A stretch of DNA of 64,000 nucleotides from Alcanivoracaceae bacterium (GTDB lineage Bacteria > Pseudomonadota > Gammaproteobacteria > Pseudomonadales > Alcanivoracaceae): positions 248,001 through 312,000 of the forward strand of contig JARGPN010000010.1 in NCBI GenBank assembly GCA_029213045.1. Reading direction: 5' to 3'. The position numbers were made by a program, and so were the translations under genes. Under the pieces are notes generated by a model. It was not told the DNA's origin. It ran no database searches and saw nothing but the letters and a program-made list of their open reading frames with translations. Within the stretch, counting starts at the first letter, position 1. Every line of letters starts with the position of its first letter. This document shows positions 20,445 through 31,487 of this stretch, piece after piece.

Positions 20445-21851
20445 ATGCAAAACGACCTTCTCAACCCCGCTCCCGCCCAGCGCGACATCTGGACCGTCAA
20501 CCGTCTGAATCTCGAGGTTCAGGGCATGTTGGAAGGCAGTTTTCCGTTGTTATGGATCGAGGGTGAAATCTCAAACCTGTCTCGGCCCAGCTCTGGGCAC
20601 CTATATTTCAGCCTGAAAGACAGCCGTGCACAGGTAAGCGCAGCCATGTTCAAGGGCCGCAATGCGCGGCTACGCTTCGAGCCGCGCAACGGCCTGCAAG
20701 TGCTGGTACGCGCCCGTGTCACCTTATATGCGCCCCGTGGCAGCTATCAGCTGGTGGTTGAGCACATGGAAGACGCCGGCGAAGGTCGGCTGCGCAGAGA
20801 ATTCGAAGAACTGAAGGCAAAGCTCGACGCGGAAGGGCTTTTTTCAAGCGAGCGCAAGCGACCGCTACCCTCACACCCGAAACAAATTGGTGTTATCACG
20901 TCGGCCAGCGGCGCCGCATTGCGCGATATTTTGCATGTATTACAGCGCCGTAGCCCGCAACTGCCGGTACTGATTTATCCCAGCGCAGTACAGGGCAAAG
21001 AAGCACCCGCGCAATTGCGCGCCGCGTTACAGCGCGCCATTTCGCGCGATGAATGTGATGTATTGGTGCTCGCACGCGGCGGTGGCTCGCTGGAAGATCT
21101 GTGGGCATTTAATGAGGAACAACTGGCTCGTGACATTGCTGCCTCGCCCATTCCAACTGTCTCCGCTGTGGGCCATGAAATTGACTTCACCTTGGCAGAC
21201 TTCGTCGCCGATGTGCGCGCGCCCACGCCTTCGGCCGCTGCAGAACTTGTTAGCCCAGACACCTCCGCCGTGCGCGATGCATTAACGGCGAAAGAAAAAC
21301 GTTTAACGCAGCTACTTAACAGCGCACTACAACAGAGACAGGAAAAATTACAGTGGTTGAGTAAACGGCTGCCATCGCCGCTCCGAGCATTAGAACGTGC
21401 AACACAACAGATTGATGAATTGGATGCTCGACTTGCACGGCAGGTGCAGGGAAAAATTCGTGAAGCGCAACAGCATCTCACGCAGCTCTCCAAGCGCTTA
21501 GTCGCCCGCGACCCAAGACAGCAGGTCTTGCTGGCCAAACAACGACTTGATGGATTATCTCGGCGCCTCACTCTGCCCTTGCCTCGGGCGTTAAAAGAAA
21601 ACCAAAAACGTATTGTACAGCTCGGCCAGCGCCTACATGTTGCTAGCCCTCTAGCCACTTTAGAACGGGGATACAGTGTCTCGTTGATTGACGTAGATGT
21701 AGCAGGAAAGACCGAGGTTCGCGCGGCAAAATCCGTCGCCGATATTCACACAGGGCAAACAGTCACGACACGCCTTGCCGACGGCAGCTTTGAAGCGAAA
21801 ATCGAAAAAATCATGGACGCTCGTCAGACAAAAAATGACGCACCAAAGTAA
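20445..21851 (+). CDS. xseA: Exodeoxyribonuclease VII large subunit
   Basis: XseA is the catalytic subunit of exonuclease VII, which degrades single-stranded DNA to oligonucleotides from both ends together with XseB. The 468-residue protein has an N-terminal OB-fold (~8-105: [23 protein letters not shown]), the catalytic domain ([56 protein letters not shown]) and a long coiled coil to ~400. An in-frame GTG at 20427 is possible, but the ATG at 20445 is preferred. Its 3' end overlaps the convergent histidine kinase gene by 41 bp. xseB is not in the window. Confidence 0.93.
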   Translation: MQNDLLNPAPAQRDIWTVNRLNLEVQGMLEGSFPLLWIEGEISNLSRPSSGHLYFSLKDSRAQVSAAMFKGRNARLRFEPRNGLQVLVRARVTLYAPRGSYQLVVEHMEDAGEGRLRREFEELKAKLDAEGLFSSERKRPLPSHPKQIGVITSASGAALRDILHVLQRRSPQLPVLIYPSAVQGKEAPAQLRAALQRAISRDECDVLVLARGGGSLEDLWAFNEEQLARDIAASPIPTVSAVGHEIDFTLADFVADVRAPTPSAAAELVSPDTSAVRDALTAKEKRLTQLLNSALQQRQEKLQWLSKRLPSPLRALERATQQIDELDARLARQVQGKIREAQQHLTQLSKRLVARDPRQQVLLAKQRLDGLSRRLTLPLPRALKENQKRIVQLGQRLHVASPLATLERGYSVSLIDVDVAGKTEVRAAKSVADIHTGQTVTTRLADGSFEAKIEKIMDARQTKNDAPK

Positions 21852-23718
21852 TTAATTTTTGCCGCTGGAATGGTTTCGCCAAATAATCATCCATCCCCGC
21901 CTGCAGACAGCGCTCACGCTCGCCGGACAACGCATTTGCGGTCAATGCGATCACGGGTAGCCTTGGCAGCGCGTTCTCCTTTTCAAATTCTCGCCATTCA
22001 CCGACGGCCGTTAAACCATCTTTAATCGGCATTTGCACATCCATCAGAACACAATCAAACATACCAGCACGCATCAAACCAAGCGCTTCGTCGCCGTTTA
22101 CTGCACACACGACTTCCAACCCCAAGGCAGCCAACATATGTTCAGCCACCATACGGTTAACGTCATTGTCTTCCACTAACAGCACTCGGCCTTGTAAATG
22201 AAAGTTCTGTTGCTGTTGCTTGGTTGCAACCGGCATTGAGGTCGGCGTGAACTTCACCTCCAGATCAAACATGCACGTAAAGGTCGTGCCTTTTCCTGGC
22301 GAACTTTCGACGAATAGCTCGCCGCCTAGCAAGCGCATTAACCGCCGCACAATAGCCAAACCAAGACCGGTACCACCGAAGCGACGCGATGTTGAACTAT
22401 CGACCTGCGTAAAGGCATCAAAAAGTTTTGAAATTTTCTCCGGTTCAATACCGATACCGGAATCCTTCACAAAAATCGCCAGCTTTACGCGCGAGCCATT
22501 TACCTCACGAATTTCCGCGCGCACGCGTACGAATCCCTGCTCAGTAAACTTAAGTGCATTGCCGAGTAAATTTGAGAACACTTGACGTACGCGTGTCGGG
22601 TCGGAGAGAACCTCGAATCCACTGAGAACTTCAAGCCCCTCTAGCTCTAGGAGCAAGCTCTTTTGTTCGGCGATATAGCGAAAATTACTCACGCAGTTGA
22701 CCAGCGCTTCGTCCATCCGAAAATACAAATTTTCAATTTCTAAACGGCCACTTTCAACGCGGGAGAAATCTAGAATATCATTGATTACATCCAGCAAATG
22801 GGCTGTTGAATCGACTGCCGCACGAGCGTACTCCTCTTGCGCGTCATCTAACGACGTCGTTTGTAGTAGCTGCAACATACCGAGCACACCGTTCATTGGC
22901 GTTCTTAATTCATGGCTCATCATTGCCAGAAAATCGCTCTTGGCCCGGCTCGCACTTTCGGCTTTTTCTCTGGCGTCGCGTAGTGAGTCCATGGCCAACT
23001 TCTGCTCTAACTGCGCACGCTCCTGCTCAACCGCTAACTGATTAATGTCTGACTGTAACGTTGCTAACTCACCGCGCAGCAAAAGCTCTCCGCGTATTTG
23101 ATAATCACCACCGCGAATTCTTTGAACAATACTCGATAAGGATTGAATGGGGCCCGAAATTCTATCGGCCAAACGGCGAGCAATCCACAGCCCCAATAGC
23201 AACGCAAAAACCGCCGGCGCTATGGACGCAACAATAATTTCGCGCTGGCGCATCGCGATGGACGCATCCGAGATACTCACCTTCACGCTTCCAATACGCT
23301 GTGGCCCTGCGACGTCACGTACATCTTCACTTCTAAGAAGTGCCGCGCCAACATCCAAGGGGTGATTGAAAATACTTGCCGAGAAACTACGGGTGGTAAT
23401 GGGCACACCGGTGACATCACTCGTCACATTGATCAACACATTTCCATCTGCATCATAAAATATTACTGAGCGCACATCTGCGCTTTGCATAGCAAAGTAG
23501 GCTTGCTGGCGAAGCTCATCTTTATTGCCAGAGACAACGCCATACTCCGATGCAGAGGCAAGATAGCGTGCCACAAAATGTCCGCGCGTTTGCAAATCAC
23601 TTTCCGCATCAGAAAACCGCTGCCATGTTAAGGCGAACAACACGGAAACCAACATGATTAGTGCTGGCAACCAGCCCAGCCATTGAAGTTGCTGGCGAAT
23701 ACTTGCGGCGGGCTTCAC
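21811..23718 (-). CDS. Hybrid sensor histidine kinase (BarA-like layout, no HPt)
   Basis: A 635-residue inner-membrane sensor kinase. Two membrane helices (~14-32 and ~161-182) bracket a periplasmic domain, followed by HAMP (~183-235) and a coiled coil. The HisKA domain has His269 in SHELRTP, and the catalytic domain has NALKFT, DSGIGI and GGTGLGLAI boxes. The C-terminal receiver domain has Asp560 in MDVQMP. There is no HPt domain, so phosphotransfer must continue through a protein encoded elsewhere. It starts with GTG at 23718, overlapping by four bases (GTGA) the gene for a periplasmic binding protein, which is therefore a likely signal-input partner. Confidence 0.88.
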   Translation of the reverse strand: MKPAASIRQQLQWLGWLPALIMLVSVLFALTWQRFSDAESDLQTRGHFVARYLASASEYGVVSGNKDELRQQAYFAMQSADVRSVIFYDADGNVLINVTSDVTGVPITTRSFSASIFNHPLDVGAALLRSEDVRDVAGPQRIGSVKVSISDASIAMRQREIIVASIAPAVFALLLGLWIARRLADRISGPIQSLSSIVQRIRGGDYQIRGELLLRGELATLQSDINQLAVEQERAQLEQKLAMDSLRDAREKAESASRAKSDFLAMMSHELRTPMNGVLGMLQLLQTTSLDDAQEEYARAAVDSTAHLLDVINDILDFSRVESGRLEIENLYFRMDEALVNCVSNFRYIAEQKSLLLELEGLEVLSGFEVLSDPTRVRQVFSNLLGNALKFTEQGFVRVRAEIREVNGSRVKLAIFVKDSGIGIEPEKISKLFDAFTQVDSSTSRRFGGTGLGLAIVRRLMRLLGGELFVESSPGKGTTFTCMFDLEVKFTPTSMPVATKQQQQNFHLQGRVLLVEDNDVNRMVAEHMLAALGLEVVCAVNGDEALGLMRAGMFDCVLMDVQMPIKDGLTAVGEWREFEKENALPRLPVIALTANALSGERERCLQAGMDDYLAKPFQRQKLITLVRHFLSDERP

Positions 23719-24617
23719 GGCTTCACCTCATTCAGGTGTTCAAATAGTTTCTCTTTTGACACAGATATTCCCAATGATTTTGCAACGTGCTCATTGACGT
23801 CCACAGAAATGGGCGTGGCTTTGTCGCCGCCAAGGGTTTTATTCCTGCGGTAATCACTAACTAACGTTAATACAGTTTCTAGCAGATCATCCGCATCAAC
23901 ATACGCAGAGGCCAAACTGCCTGCCTTCACCCAATGATCATCAGGCCCAATAACTGGACGGCGCTGCCGGTAACCACTCATTAAGATGAGGCGCGCATTT
24001 TGCGCATTGAAAATACTGCTGTCAGGGAGCGCCAGCAATACATCTACTTCGTCAAGCAACTTGGAAAGTCCGCGGCTGAGGGGCTCGCCAGGCGCCAAAA
24101 TTAAAGTAGTCAGAGTGAGGCCAAGTTGCTCGGCGAGATAACTAAGACGAGGGATATCGGCTCGCGTTTTATCGCTCACCAATACGCCGATGTTTTTCTC
24201 ATTCGGCAATAATAATTTTATTAGTTGCAGCTGCGTAGCTGGGCTTACTTGGGAAAGCACTGCCACTACATTGCATTTTTTAGCGCGCACATGCTCGAGC
24301 ACCGATTGACTGACCTGCACGCCAATAACAGGGCGCACCTGACGACACGCCGACTCCGTCGCTGCATCACCCAAGGCAATAACTATCTCTGGCGTAGACG
24401 TATCAAGATCTAATGGGAATTGCGCTTTCTGTAGGAGTGATCGGGAAAAGGCGTCACGGGCTTTATCAGACGCACCAACGACACTCACTGCGAGCGCCGA
24501 AGAGGAACGTGATGGGCTAGTTGATTGACTGGCGACGGGGAATAGCGTTTCCGCGACCGCAGGCACCGCCAGCAGCAGAGAGACCGCCATCCAATATTTC
24601 CGCATCCCCTGCATCAT
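23715..24617 (-). CDS. Periplasmic ABC-type substrate-binding protein
   Basis: The 300-residue product has a signal peptide (~1-22, AVAE). The body resembles the ABC_sub_bind family (COG2984-like): a Rossmann-type segment [19 protein letters not shown], then [28 protein letters not shown] and [11 protein letters not shown]. No permease or ATPase gene is adjacent, so it more likely presents a ligand to the cotranscribed histidine kinase than feeds a transporter. GCAGGA precedes the ATG at 24617. The ligand is unknown. Confidence 0.75.
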   Translation of the reverse strand: MMQGMRKYWMAVSLLLAVPAVAETLFPVASQSTSPSRSSSALAVSVVGASDKARDAFSRSLLQKAQFPLDLDTSTPEIVIALGDAATESACRQVRPVIGVQVSQSVLEHVRAKKCNVVAVLSQVSPATQLQLIKLLLPNEKNIGVLVSDKTRADIPRLSYLAEQLGLTLTTLILAPGEPLSRGLSKLLDEVDVLLALPDSSIFNAQNARLILMSGYRQRRPVIGPDDHWVKAGSLASAYVDADDLLETVLTLVSDYRRNKTLGGDKATPISVDVNEHVAKSLGISVSKEKLFEHLNEVKP

Positions 24618-24632
24618 TACGCGTCCTGCGTT

Positions 24633-26804
24633 CTAAAATGTCAGCATGCCGGACACCCAGTAGCGCGTGCCCGTTTGGTACACATTGTCGTCGAAGACGA
24701 CAGGATCATCTGTTAAATCGTGTTGAACCAACGCCTTAATTTGAATTTCACTTTTCGCCAGTGGTGCGGTCCATCCGAGCTGTGCATCCACACGCTCATA
24801 CGCCGAGTCGTTGTAATACCGGCCCAAGTAGCGGGCGGCGGAAAACATCCACCGCTCCGTCATATCCCAACGCCATAACACAGAAGAGCCGTCTCGATTG
24901 GCGATACGGCTTTCAATTACATTAGAGGTTGATGTGTGCCGATGATCTGCAGTCAGCCTTAATAGATGACTATCCGCGACGTGCCAATCAAGTTGCACTT
25001 CCCGGCCATTGATATCCACGTGATCGTCGTTATTGGCTTCGAATACAAACGGATTTAATGCCTCACTGACAAGCTTGGTAAGCTCTTCTTTATAGACACG
25101 AATATCCCATTGCAATCCACGCCAACGGCCAAAATAACCAATTTCTTTTGATTCGATCCGCTCAGGCTGCAATAAGCCTTCGGACTGCTGCGTAATAAAC
25201 AATTCAGGTTTCGCACTACCTAGGGTGCCCAACGGGTCCGACGCGTACGGCTCATTTAAATTTTTCGGATAAATGTGAACATTTGCATAGGCTTCGTAAA
25301 TATCTACGGTACGCAAAGCCTCTGATGCTACGAGTCTAACGCTGTGGGTTGGCAGAAACTGATAGATTAGCGCGCTACGAGAACTAAAGTTGGCGCCATT
25401 AATTTCGTCCTCCTCCCAGTATCCGCCAAAATTAAGGTACAAAGGATCCGCTAGGTGAATTTCCAAATTTCCAAATACGCGGTGACTTAAATTATCGCGG
25501 CTACCGCCAAGATAAGCTTCTGATTTCCCCCTGTCATGGCGCAAATTTGCACCGATAACCATTCGGGTATATTCATCAATATAAAACGTATCCTGCACTT
25601 CGATATCGTAACGTTCTTCCTGAACATCCAAATTCAAGCCGGCGCATAATGGACCAGCACCGCTGGCCGGTTGAAACGCCCCTGGCGCTCCGGTTAACAC
25701 ACCGGTCAAGCCAACCGCTAATGCATCACGAAAATCGCCCGGCGTGGAAAGAAATACATCACGCATGTACTGCGAAAAATAAAGCGCGGCAAATGGATCC
25801 GGCGTGCTACCAGGGAAGCTAGTAGAAGGCAGCTTAAAACAACCGGCGAACTCAGTTTCGTCCTTCGTATATTGAGCATAGGTTTGAACCTTCAGCTCAT
25901 GACGCTCATTAAAACGGTGCGTCCACACCAATTCCATGAAGGCCTGCTCAGCATTTTCATCGGGCAAGTCGGTATAATCCATTACCGTATAGAAATCAGC
26001 ACCCTCTCCCTGTCTCTGTAAATATGACTTAGAGCCGCCTGCAAGAAACTCGATTGAATCATCTGTAGTCACTTCAAATGTGCTACGTAAATTCAATGTC
26101 TGAATACGCTTTGCATCACGTCGTTGCACATCTTTAAACACTTCAGCACGGTCATCGAAGTACTCGCCGTCATAACCGTCATCGGCTTTTTCTCCGACGG
26201 TGATACGCATGGCTTTTCCATCACCATGGGCAGCACTACTTACTCGCCAATCCTGAACGCCGTTGTTGCCCGAGCGAAGCGCGACGCTTGTTCCTTCTAC
26301 GTCATTGGGATGTCGGCTAATAATATTAATGACGCCTTGGAAAGCATTTGCACCGTATGCTGGTGACGCCGGTCCACGTGTGACTTCAATACGTTCTATA
26401 TCTTCTATTTCTAGAGGCAAGTCATTCCAGATCACCCGTGACAAACCGGGCTGATATTGGGAGCGGCCATCGATCATGACCAACATACGGCGCACATCAC
26501 GGGCTTGCGTGCCGTGGTAACTCACGGTGGGAACATTTCCGTCAACCTTTAGCGCAACCATGCCAGGCACGAGCTGCATTAGCTGATAGATTTCACGAGC
26601 GCCTGACGCTTCAATCAGTTCGCGATCAATAACGGTAACACTGGCGGGCACCAGCGATTGGGGCTGGCTCAACCTAGCCGGTGTCAGCACCATCGGCACG
26701 TCACTTAACGGGACATCGCTTTCTTCATTGAAGGAGATGGACTCCCCTGCCATGGCAGGCACCATGTGCATACAAAGCAATAGAAGTAAGATTCGGTTCA
26801 GCAC
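24633..26804 (-). CDS. TonB-dependent outer-membrane receptor
   Basis: An outer-membrane receptor of 723 residues with a plug domain near the N-terminus and a beta-barrel after it. The plug shows VTVIDRELIEASGAREIYQL, RVIWNDLPLEIEDIERIEV and RGPASPAYGANAFQGVINI. The mature C-terminus ends in an aromatic residue (VSGMLTF), as expected for barrel assembly. The GTG at 26804 follows AGGGGGAG and places the signal peptide (RILLLLLCMHMVPAMA) at the N-terminus; an ATG 24 bases earlier lacks a ribosome-binding site. It is the first gene of the receptor/binding protein/kinase operon. The ligand is unknown; no iron-box was identified. Confidence 0.85.
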   Translation of the reverse strand: MLNRILLLLLCMHMVPAMAGESISFNEESDVPLSDVPMVLTPARLSQPQSLVPASVTVIDRELIEASGAREIYQLMQLVPGMVALKVDGNVPTVSYHGTQARDVRRMLVMIDGRSQYQPGLSRVIWNDLPLEIEDIERIEVTRGPASPAYGANAFQGVINIISRHPNDVEGTSVALRSGNNGVQDWRVSSAAHGDGKAMRITVGEKADDGYDGEYFDDRAEVFKDVQRRDAKRIQTLNLRSTFEVTTDDSIEFLAGGSKSYLQRQGEGADFYTVMDYTDLPDENAEQAFMELVWTHRFNERHELKVQTYAQYTKDETEFAGCFKLPSTSFPGSTPDPFAALYFSQYMRDVFLSTPGDFRDALAVGLTGVLTGAPGAFQPASGAGPLCAGLNLDVQEERYDIEVQDTFYIDEYTRMVIGANLRHDRGKSEAYLGGSRDNLSHRVFGNLEIHLADPLYLNFGGYWEEDEINGANFSSRSALIYQFLPTHSVRLVASEALRTVDIYEAYANVHIYPKNLNEPYASDPLGTLGSAKPELFITQQSEGLLQPERIESKEIGYFGRWRGLQWDIRVYKEELTKLVSEALNPFVFEANNDDHVDINGREVQLDWHVADSHLLRLTADHRHTSTSNVIESRIANRDGSSVLWRWDMTERWMFSAARYLGRYYNDSAYERVDAQLGWTAPLAKSEIQIKALVQHDLTDDPVVFDDNVYQTGTRYWVSGMLTF

Positions 26805-26964
26805 CCACTCCCCCTGGAGACAAGACATAAGTCCATAACATGATTAATGCAGGATACCTGCCAGCAGCGATATCAGAAAGCCGCTGGTCTGAACACGTGC
26901 ACTAATAGCTAGAGAGAAGTGTAGCCGCCATTGGCGGCCACAAAGGTAAAATCAGCCAGAAAGG

Positions 26965-28353
26965 CTACTTTTTGGCATGTTTCATCAAGCGTTGCTTACG
27001 CTTGACCTGGCGATCCGTCAGCTGATTCTTGCGCCCAGCAAACGGGTTTTCGCCATTGCGGAACTCCACCTTTAATGGGGTGCCCTCGAGTTTTAGTTCA
27101 ATACGGAATCGGTTTTCGAGGTAGCGGCGATAGCCATCCCCAAGCTCCTCAACGCGATTACCGTGAATAACAATCCGCGGAGGATTATTGCCGCCCAAGT
27201 GCGCGTAACGCAGCTTGGCGCGATGACGCCCTGCCATCGGCGGTTGATTCTTGGCAATCATCGCTTCCATCATGGTGGTTAAGCGATTGGTGTTCACTTT
27301 CAAAAATGCGGATTGCCACGCACGCTGCACAAATCCGAACAAATCACCCACGCCAGTGCCATGCAGCGCCGAAATAAAGTGCGTACGCGCCCAAGGAATA
27401 AATTCCAAGCGCCGCTCCAATTCGTTTTTGACATGCTCTTTATGATCTGACTCAAGGCCATCCCACTTATTCACGGCGATCATTAACGAGCGACCCGCTT
27501 CGAGCACATGCCCCAATAAACTGAGGTCTTGATCGGTAATACCTTCCTGCGCATCAATCACTAAAATCACAACATGCGCTTCATCAATTGCTTGCAGAGC
27601 CTTGATGACGGAAAATTTTTCGATCGCTTCGAATACTTTGCCGCGACGTCGAATCCCTGCTGTATCAATCAACGTATAACGCTGGTCATTGCGCTCAAAG
27701 GGAATGCGAATTGCATCGCGTGTGGTGCCTGCCATATCAAATACCACGACGCGTTCTTCGCCGAGGAGTCGATTCACAAGGGTCGATTTTCCTACATTCG
27801 GACGACCAACAATGGCAACCCGAATGGAATCAGGTTCTTCTTCGAGCTCTTCTTCAGGGGCGGGAAACGTTTCCACAAGCAGATCAAGCAACTGAGCCAC
27901 ACCGCGTCCATGGGACGCAGCGATTGCGTGCACATCGCCAAACCCTAAGGCATAAAAATCGGCTAGCGCGACATTTTCATCAACGCCATCGGTTTTATTC
28001 ACCACCAAGTGAACAGGTTTATTAACGCTGCGTAATTCACGCGCGATATTTTGATCTGCCGCAGTTAATCCTGCGCGTCCGTCAACGAGAAATAAAACCA
28101 ACGTCGCTTCACCGATTGCCTGACGCGCCTGCTCGCCCATTGGCTGATCAATGCCATCGCCTTTGCTTTCGCCAATACCGCCGGTATCCACCACCATAAA
28201 GCGATATTCTTCATGACGACCCTCTCCATACTGGCGATCACGCGTAAGGCCGGCGAAATCCGCTACGAGCGCATCCCGACTCCGAGTGATGCGGTTAAAC
28301 AGTGTGGACTTGCCTACGTTTGGGCGCCCGACTAGAGCGATGACCGGTTTCAA
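26965..28353 (-). CDS. der: Ribosome-assembly GTPase Der (EngA)
   Basis: Der is a double GTPase needed for 50S subunit maturation. The 462-residue protein has two G domains, each with GRPNVGKST (near residues 8 and 184). The G3/G4 motifs are DTGG, NKTD and DTAG, NKWD, and a C-terminal KH-like domain and basic tail ([12 protein letters not shown]) follow. The start codon is TTG at 28353, preceded by GAGGA. It is the last gene of the conserved rlmN-to-der block and lies 46 bp after bamB. Confidence 0.96.
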   Translation of the reverse strand: MKPVIALVGRPNVGKSTLFNRITRSRDALVADFAGLTRDRQYGEGRHEEYRFMVVDTGGIGESKGDGIDQPMGEQARQAIGEATLVLFLVDGRAGLTAADQNIARELRSVNKPVHLVVNKTDGVDENVALADFYALGFGDVHAIAASHGRGVAQLLDLLVETFPAPEEELEEEPDSIRVAIVGRPNVGKSTLVNRLLGEERVVVFDMAGTTRDAIRIPFERNDQRYTLIDTAGIRRRGKVFEAIEKFSVIKALQAIDEAHVVILVIDAQEGITDQDLSLLGHVLEAGRSLMIAVNKWDGLESDHKEHVKNELERRLEFIPWARTHFISALHGTGVGDLFGFVQRAWQSAFLKVNTNRLTTMMEAMIAKNQPPMAGRHRAKLRYAHLGGNNPPRIVIHGNRVEELGDGYRRYLENRFRIELKLEGTPLKVEFRNGENPFAGRKNQLTDRQVKRKQRLMKHAKK

Positions 28354-28399
28354 CGGATATTCCTCAGAAAATTCGCACTAAGTGCGATGTGGCGAATCG

Positions 28400-29539
28400 C
28401 TATTTCAGCGACTCGACGCTGTAGGCGGCGAGTTCACCATCGCCGCTAAGCACATATAAAGTGTCATCATAGACTACTGGCGGCGCAGCAAATCCATCGG
28501 CATCAAAGAACCGACGCGCAACAATCTTTCCATCAATCGCGTCTAACCAATGCAGATACCCTTCGCGGTCACCTGTGACCACTAAACCTTTTTGAATCGC
28601 CGTACCGTTTAGAACACGACCGTAAAGCGCTTCGCTCTTCCATAATGCTGAACCAGTGCGCTGATCAACGCTCCACACTCGCGCGTGATCGTCGGAAATA
28701 AACAACGTGCCGGCAGACGAGCTAATCTGCTGATAGCTCGACATATCCTTATCCCAAAATGGGCGCCCTGTTTCGTTATCCAATACGGCCAGCTTGCCTT
28801 GGAAGGTCACGGCAAAAACACCACCACCTTCAACAATTATGTTTGCGTCGACATCAACCAAACGATCCAACTCTGAACGACCCGTTGGCTCAGCAACACG
28901 CCGCTCCCACACAGGCACGCCTGTGGCTTCATCCAGAACAACGACCTTGCCTGACGCATAACCTGTATAAACGCGACCATTCGTAATAAGCGGAGATGAG
29001 GTGCCGCGCAACGTTAGAATGGGAACAACTTCTTCATAACTCCATAGTTGATCGCCCGTGTCAGGGTTCAATGCGACAACACGACCATCAAGCGTTTGAA
29101 ACACAACTTTGTCTGCGCTAATGGCTGGCGCTGCCAAAACTTCGCTCGACAAACGCACCCGCCATTTCTCTTCGCCGGATACGGCATCTAACGCCACCGC
29201 ATCGCCATCGCGCGTGCCAACAATTAAATAACCGTAGCCGGCACCGATACCACCAACACGCAAGCCTACATCACGGCGCCATATTTTTTTGCCGTTCGCG
29301 CGATCAAAGCAATACAAACGCCCGCGCAAATCAGCCGAATACAAATGCTGCTCTGTCACGACAGGCGCGAGCATCAAGCTGCCATTCCTATTCCCAATAC
29401 CGGCGCCGCGATGCCATAGACGGTCAACATCAAAACTCTTTTTGAATTTCGGCAGGTCGACTGGCTCAACGGCCTCGGGGTTACTGCTGCAAGCTTGCAG
29501 CAGTAATAATGGCAGTAAAACGAATAACAGTTTTTTCAC
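28400..29539 (-). CDS. bamB: Outer-membrane protein assembly lipoprotein BamB
   Basis: BamB is the beta-propeller lipoprotein of the BAM complex that inserts barrels into the outer membrane. The 379-residue protein has a lipobox LLQAC with Cys17, then repeated PQQ-type propeller blades (for example GRLYCFDRANGKKIWRRDVG and VVALNPDTGDQLWSYEE). It starts with GTG at 29539, overlapping the yfgM stop by four bases (GTGA). Confidence 0.95.
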   Translation of the reverse strand: MKKLLFVLLPLLLLQACSSNPEAVEPVDLPKFKKSFDVDRLWHRGAGIGNRNGSLMLAPVVTEQHLYSADLRGRLYCFDRANGKKIWRRDVGLRVGGIGAGYGYLIVGTRDGDAVALDAVSGEEKWRVRLSSEVLAAPAISADKVVFQTLDGRVVALNPDTGDQLWSYEEVVPILTLRGTSSPLITNGRVYTGYASGKVVVLDEATGVPVWERRVAEPTGRSELDRLVDVDANIIVEGGGVFAVTFQGKLAVLDNETGRPFWDKDMSSYQQISSSAGTLFISDDHARVWSVDQRTGSALWKSEALYGRVLNGTAIQKGLVVTGDREGYLHWLDAIDGKIVARRFFDADGFAAPPVVYDDTLYVLSGDGELAAYSVESLK

Positions 29540-30189
29540 AATACAGGCGCCAAATCTTGCATTTTCATGCGCACCAATTCTTTGTGCGCCTCACCTTCCG
29601 TTTTTTCCAGCGCTTCGCTGTATGCTGCGCGAGCGCCAGACACATTATCGCGGGCGCGCAAAATATCACCCTTTATTTCTAACGCTTGGCCAGTAAATGA
29701 CTCAGGCACTTTGCCCGACACTAATTTTTCCGCCGCGTCTAATTCACCGGTTTGCACATTGATACGCGCCAAACGGATTGTCGCCAACCACTCCAATGTT
29801 TCTGATGCCGGCGCATCAATAACCGCTTGAAGCTCTGCAGATGCAGTCGCGTAATCCTCGCCTTCAACTGCCAGACGCGCCAACGTCAAATGGGCGTAGT
29901 CGGCATACGCTGAACTCTCATAGTCAGACACCAACTGCTGTGCACTTGCGCGGACAGTTTCATAATCTGTTTCACTATCAGGGCGTGAACGAGCGGATTC
30001 CAATCCCTCGAGCATTTTTTGGTAGATCGTAGACGCAGCCGCAGACTGATCTGCAGTGTGGGCCTGCCATTGACGCCAGCCGATTAATCCACCCACTGCG
30101 ATAACAATAGCAACGACAACGCTAACGCCATTCTCTGCCCACCACTTGCGAATTAGCTCAACCTGTTCTTCTTCTGTGTAATCCGTCAT
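29536..30189 (-). CDS. yfgM: YfgM family TPR protein, SecYEG-associated
   Basis: YfgM is an inner-membrane protein that links the Sec translocon to periplasmic chaperones. The 217-residue product begins MTDYTEEEQVELIRKWWAENG, has one membrane helix (~22-42) and periplasmic TPR-like repeats. The ATG at 30189 is preceded by AGGAGAG; an ATG 75 bases upstream overlaps hisS and is rejected. It sits between hisS and bamB as in related genomes. Confidence 0.9.
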   Translation of the reverse strand: MTDYTEEEQVELIRKWWAENGVSVVVAIVIAVGGLIGWRQWQAHTADQSAAASTIYQKMLEGLESARSRPDSETDYETVRASAQQLVSDYESSAYADYAHLTLARLAVEGEDYATASAELQAVIDAPASETLEWLATIRLARINVQTGELDAAEKLVSGKVPESFTGQALEIKGDILRARDNVSGARAAYSEALEKTEGEAHKELVRMKMQDLAPVL

Positions 30190-30190
30190 T

Positions 30191-31465
30191 TCACTCTCCT
30201 GATGCAAATTGCGTTGCCAACCAGTCGGCCAGCGCCGCTTGTGCAACTTCTTGTTGTTCGCCATTTCCGCGCAGCGGCTTAATGCCGACGACGCCCTTCG
30301 CGATTTCCTGTTCCGCCAGAATCAGGGCAAAGCGTGCACCGCTTTTATCCGCCTTCTTCATCTGCGCTTTTAATCCGCCAGCACCACAATGTGACTGTAT
30401 CTTCAATTCCGGCAAAGCATCACGTAATGCTTCTGACAGCAATAACCCCGCCGTTTTTTCATCCGGCGCTATGACATAGATATCGGCTTGCGGGCGGAGT
30501 TCCGGGCGTTGCTGCTCTAACAACAAAACTAAACGTTCCAAGCCCATGGCAAAGCCGACGGCAGGTGTCGCACGCCCGCCTAGTTGCTCGACTAATCCGT
30601 CGTAACGTCCGCCCGCACACACAGTTCCCTGTGCGCCCAAGTCGTCAGTAATCCATTCGAAAACGGTTTTACCGTAGTAATCCAACCCGCGCACGAGAGC
30701 GGGGTTTAATTGATATGCCACACCCGCTTGGTCAAGCGCTGCGCACAAACCATCAAAATGAGCTTTCGCATCGTCACCCAGAAAATCGCGCAACACCGGC
30801 GCATCTTTTAATGCAGCGCGAGTGCCTACATCTTTGCTATCCAATACGCGCAAAGGATTGCGTTCTAAACGACGCTTGCTGTCGTCATCAAGCTGGTCAA
30901 TCCGCTCACTCAAATAGGCGACAAGCGCTTCGCGATACCGCGCGCGATCTTCGCTGCTGCCTAAACTATTTAGCTCTAGGCGAACCTTGCTCGACAAACC
31001 AAGCTCGCGCCACAGGCGCGCGGTTAATAAAATAATTTCAGCATCAATATCAGGGCCCGCCATACCAAACGTTTCAACGCCGATTTGATGAAACTGGCGG
31101 TAGCGACCCGCCTGTGGCCGCTCATGACGGAACATCGGTCCGACATACCAGAGCCGCTGCACTTGGTTATACAACAAACCATGTTGCTCACAGGCGCGCA
31201 CGCAGCTAGCGGTACCCTCAGGACGCAATGTGAGAGAATCACCATTGCGATCGTTGAAGGTGTACATTTCTTTTTCGACAATATCGGTCACTTCGCCGAT
31301 TGATCGCTTAAATAACTCCGTGTGCTCAACGATGGGCATCCGAATTTCCTGGTAGCCATAGCGATCGAGTACGGATTGAATTCGCACCTCTAACCACTGC
31401 CACAGGGAACTTTGCTCCGGCAGGATATCATTCATCCCGCGAATTGAGGCCAGCTTCTGACTCAA
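30191..31465 (-). CDS. hisS: Histidyl-tRNA synthetase
   Basis: HisS charges tRNA-His in the cytoplasm. The 424-residue class II synthetase has motif 2 ([19 protein letters not shown]), the histidine-specific motifs [15 protein letters not shown] and CAGGRYDGL, and motif 3 (GFAMGLERL), followed by the anticodon-binding domain. The start codon is TTG at 31465, supported by an upstream CAGGAG and by the conserved N-terminus [10 protein letters not shown]. Confidence 0.97.
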   Translation of the reverse strand: MSQKLASIRGMNDILPEQSSLWQWLEVRIQSVLDRYGYQEIRMPIVEHTELFKRSIGEVTDIVEKEMYTFNDRNGDSLTLRPEGTASCVRACEQHGLLYNQVQRLWYVGPMFRHERPQAGRYRQFHQIGVETFGMAGPDIDAEIILLTARLWRELGLSSKVRLELNSLGSSEDRARYREALVAYLSERIDQLDDDSKRRLERNPLRVLDSKDVGTRAALKDAPVLRDFLGDDAKAHFDGLCAALDQAGVAYQLNPALVRGLDYYGKTVFEWITDDLGAQGTVCAGGRYDGLVEQLGGRATPAVGFAMGLERLVLLLEQQRPELRPQADIYVIAPDEKTAGLLLSEALRDALPELKIQSHCGAGGLKAQMKKADKSGARFALILAEQEIAKGVVGIKPLRGNGEQQEVAQAALADWLATQFASGE

Positions 31466-31487
31466 CTGAAAACTCCTGAAATTCTAA

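Noticed and set aside
20975-21658. Minus-strand 227-codon open frame
   Set aside because: It is antisense to the xseA coiled coil; the Cys/Ser/Arg-rich translation is typical of a shadow frame.
26924-26938. GCCGCC/GGCGGC hairpin between der and the TonB receptor gene
   Set aside because: The stem is short once a realistic loop is allowed and no U-tract follows on the minus strand, so a terminator call is not supported.
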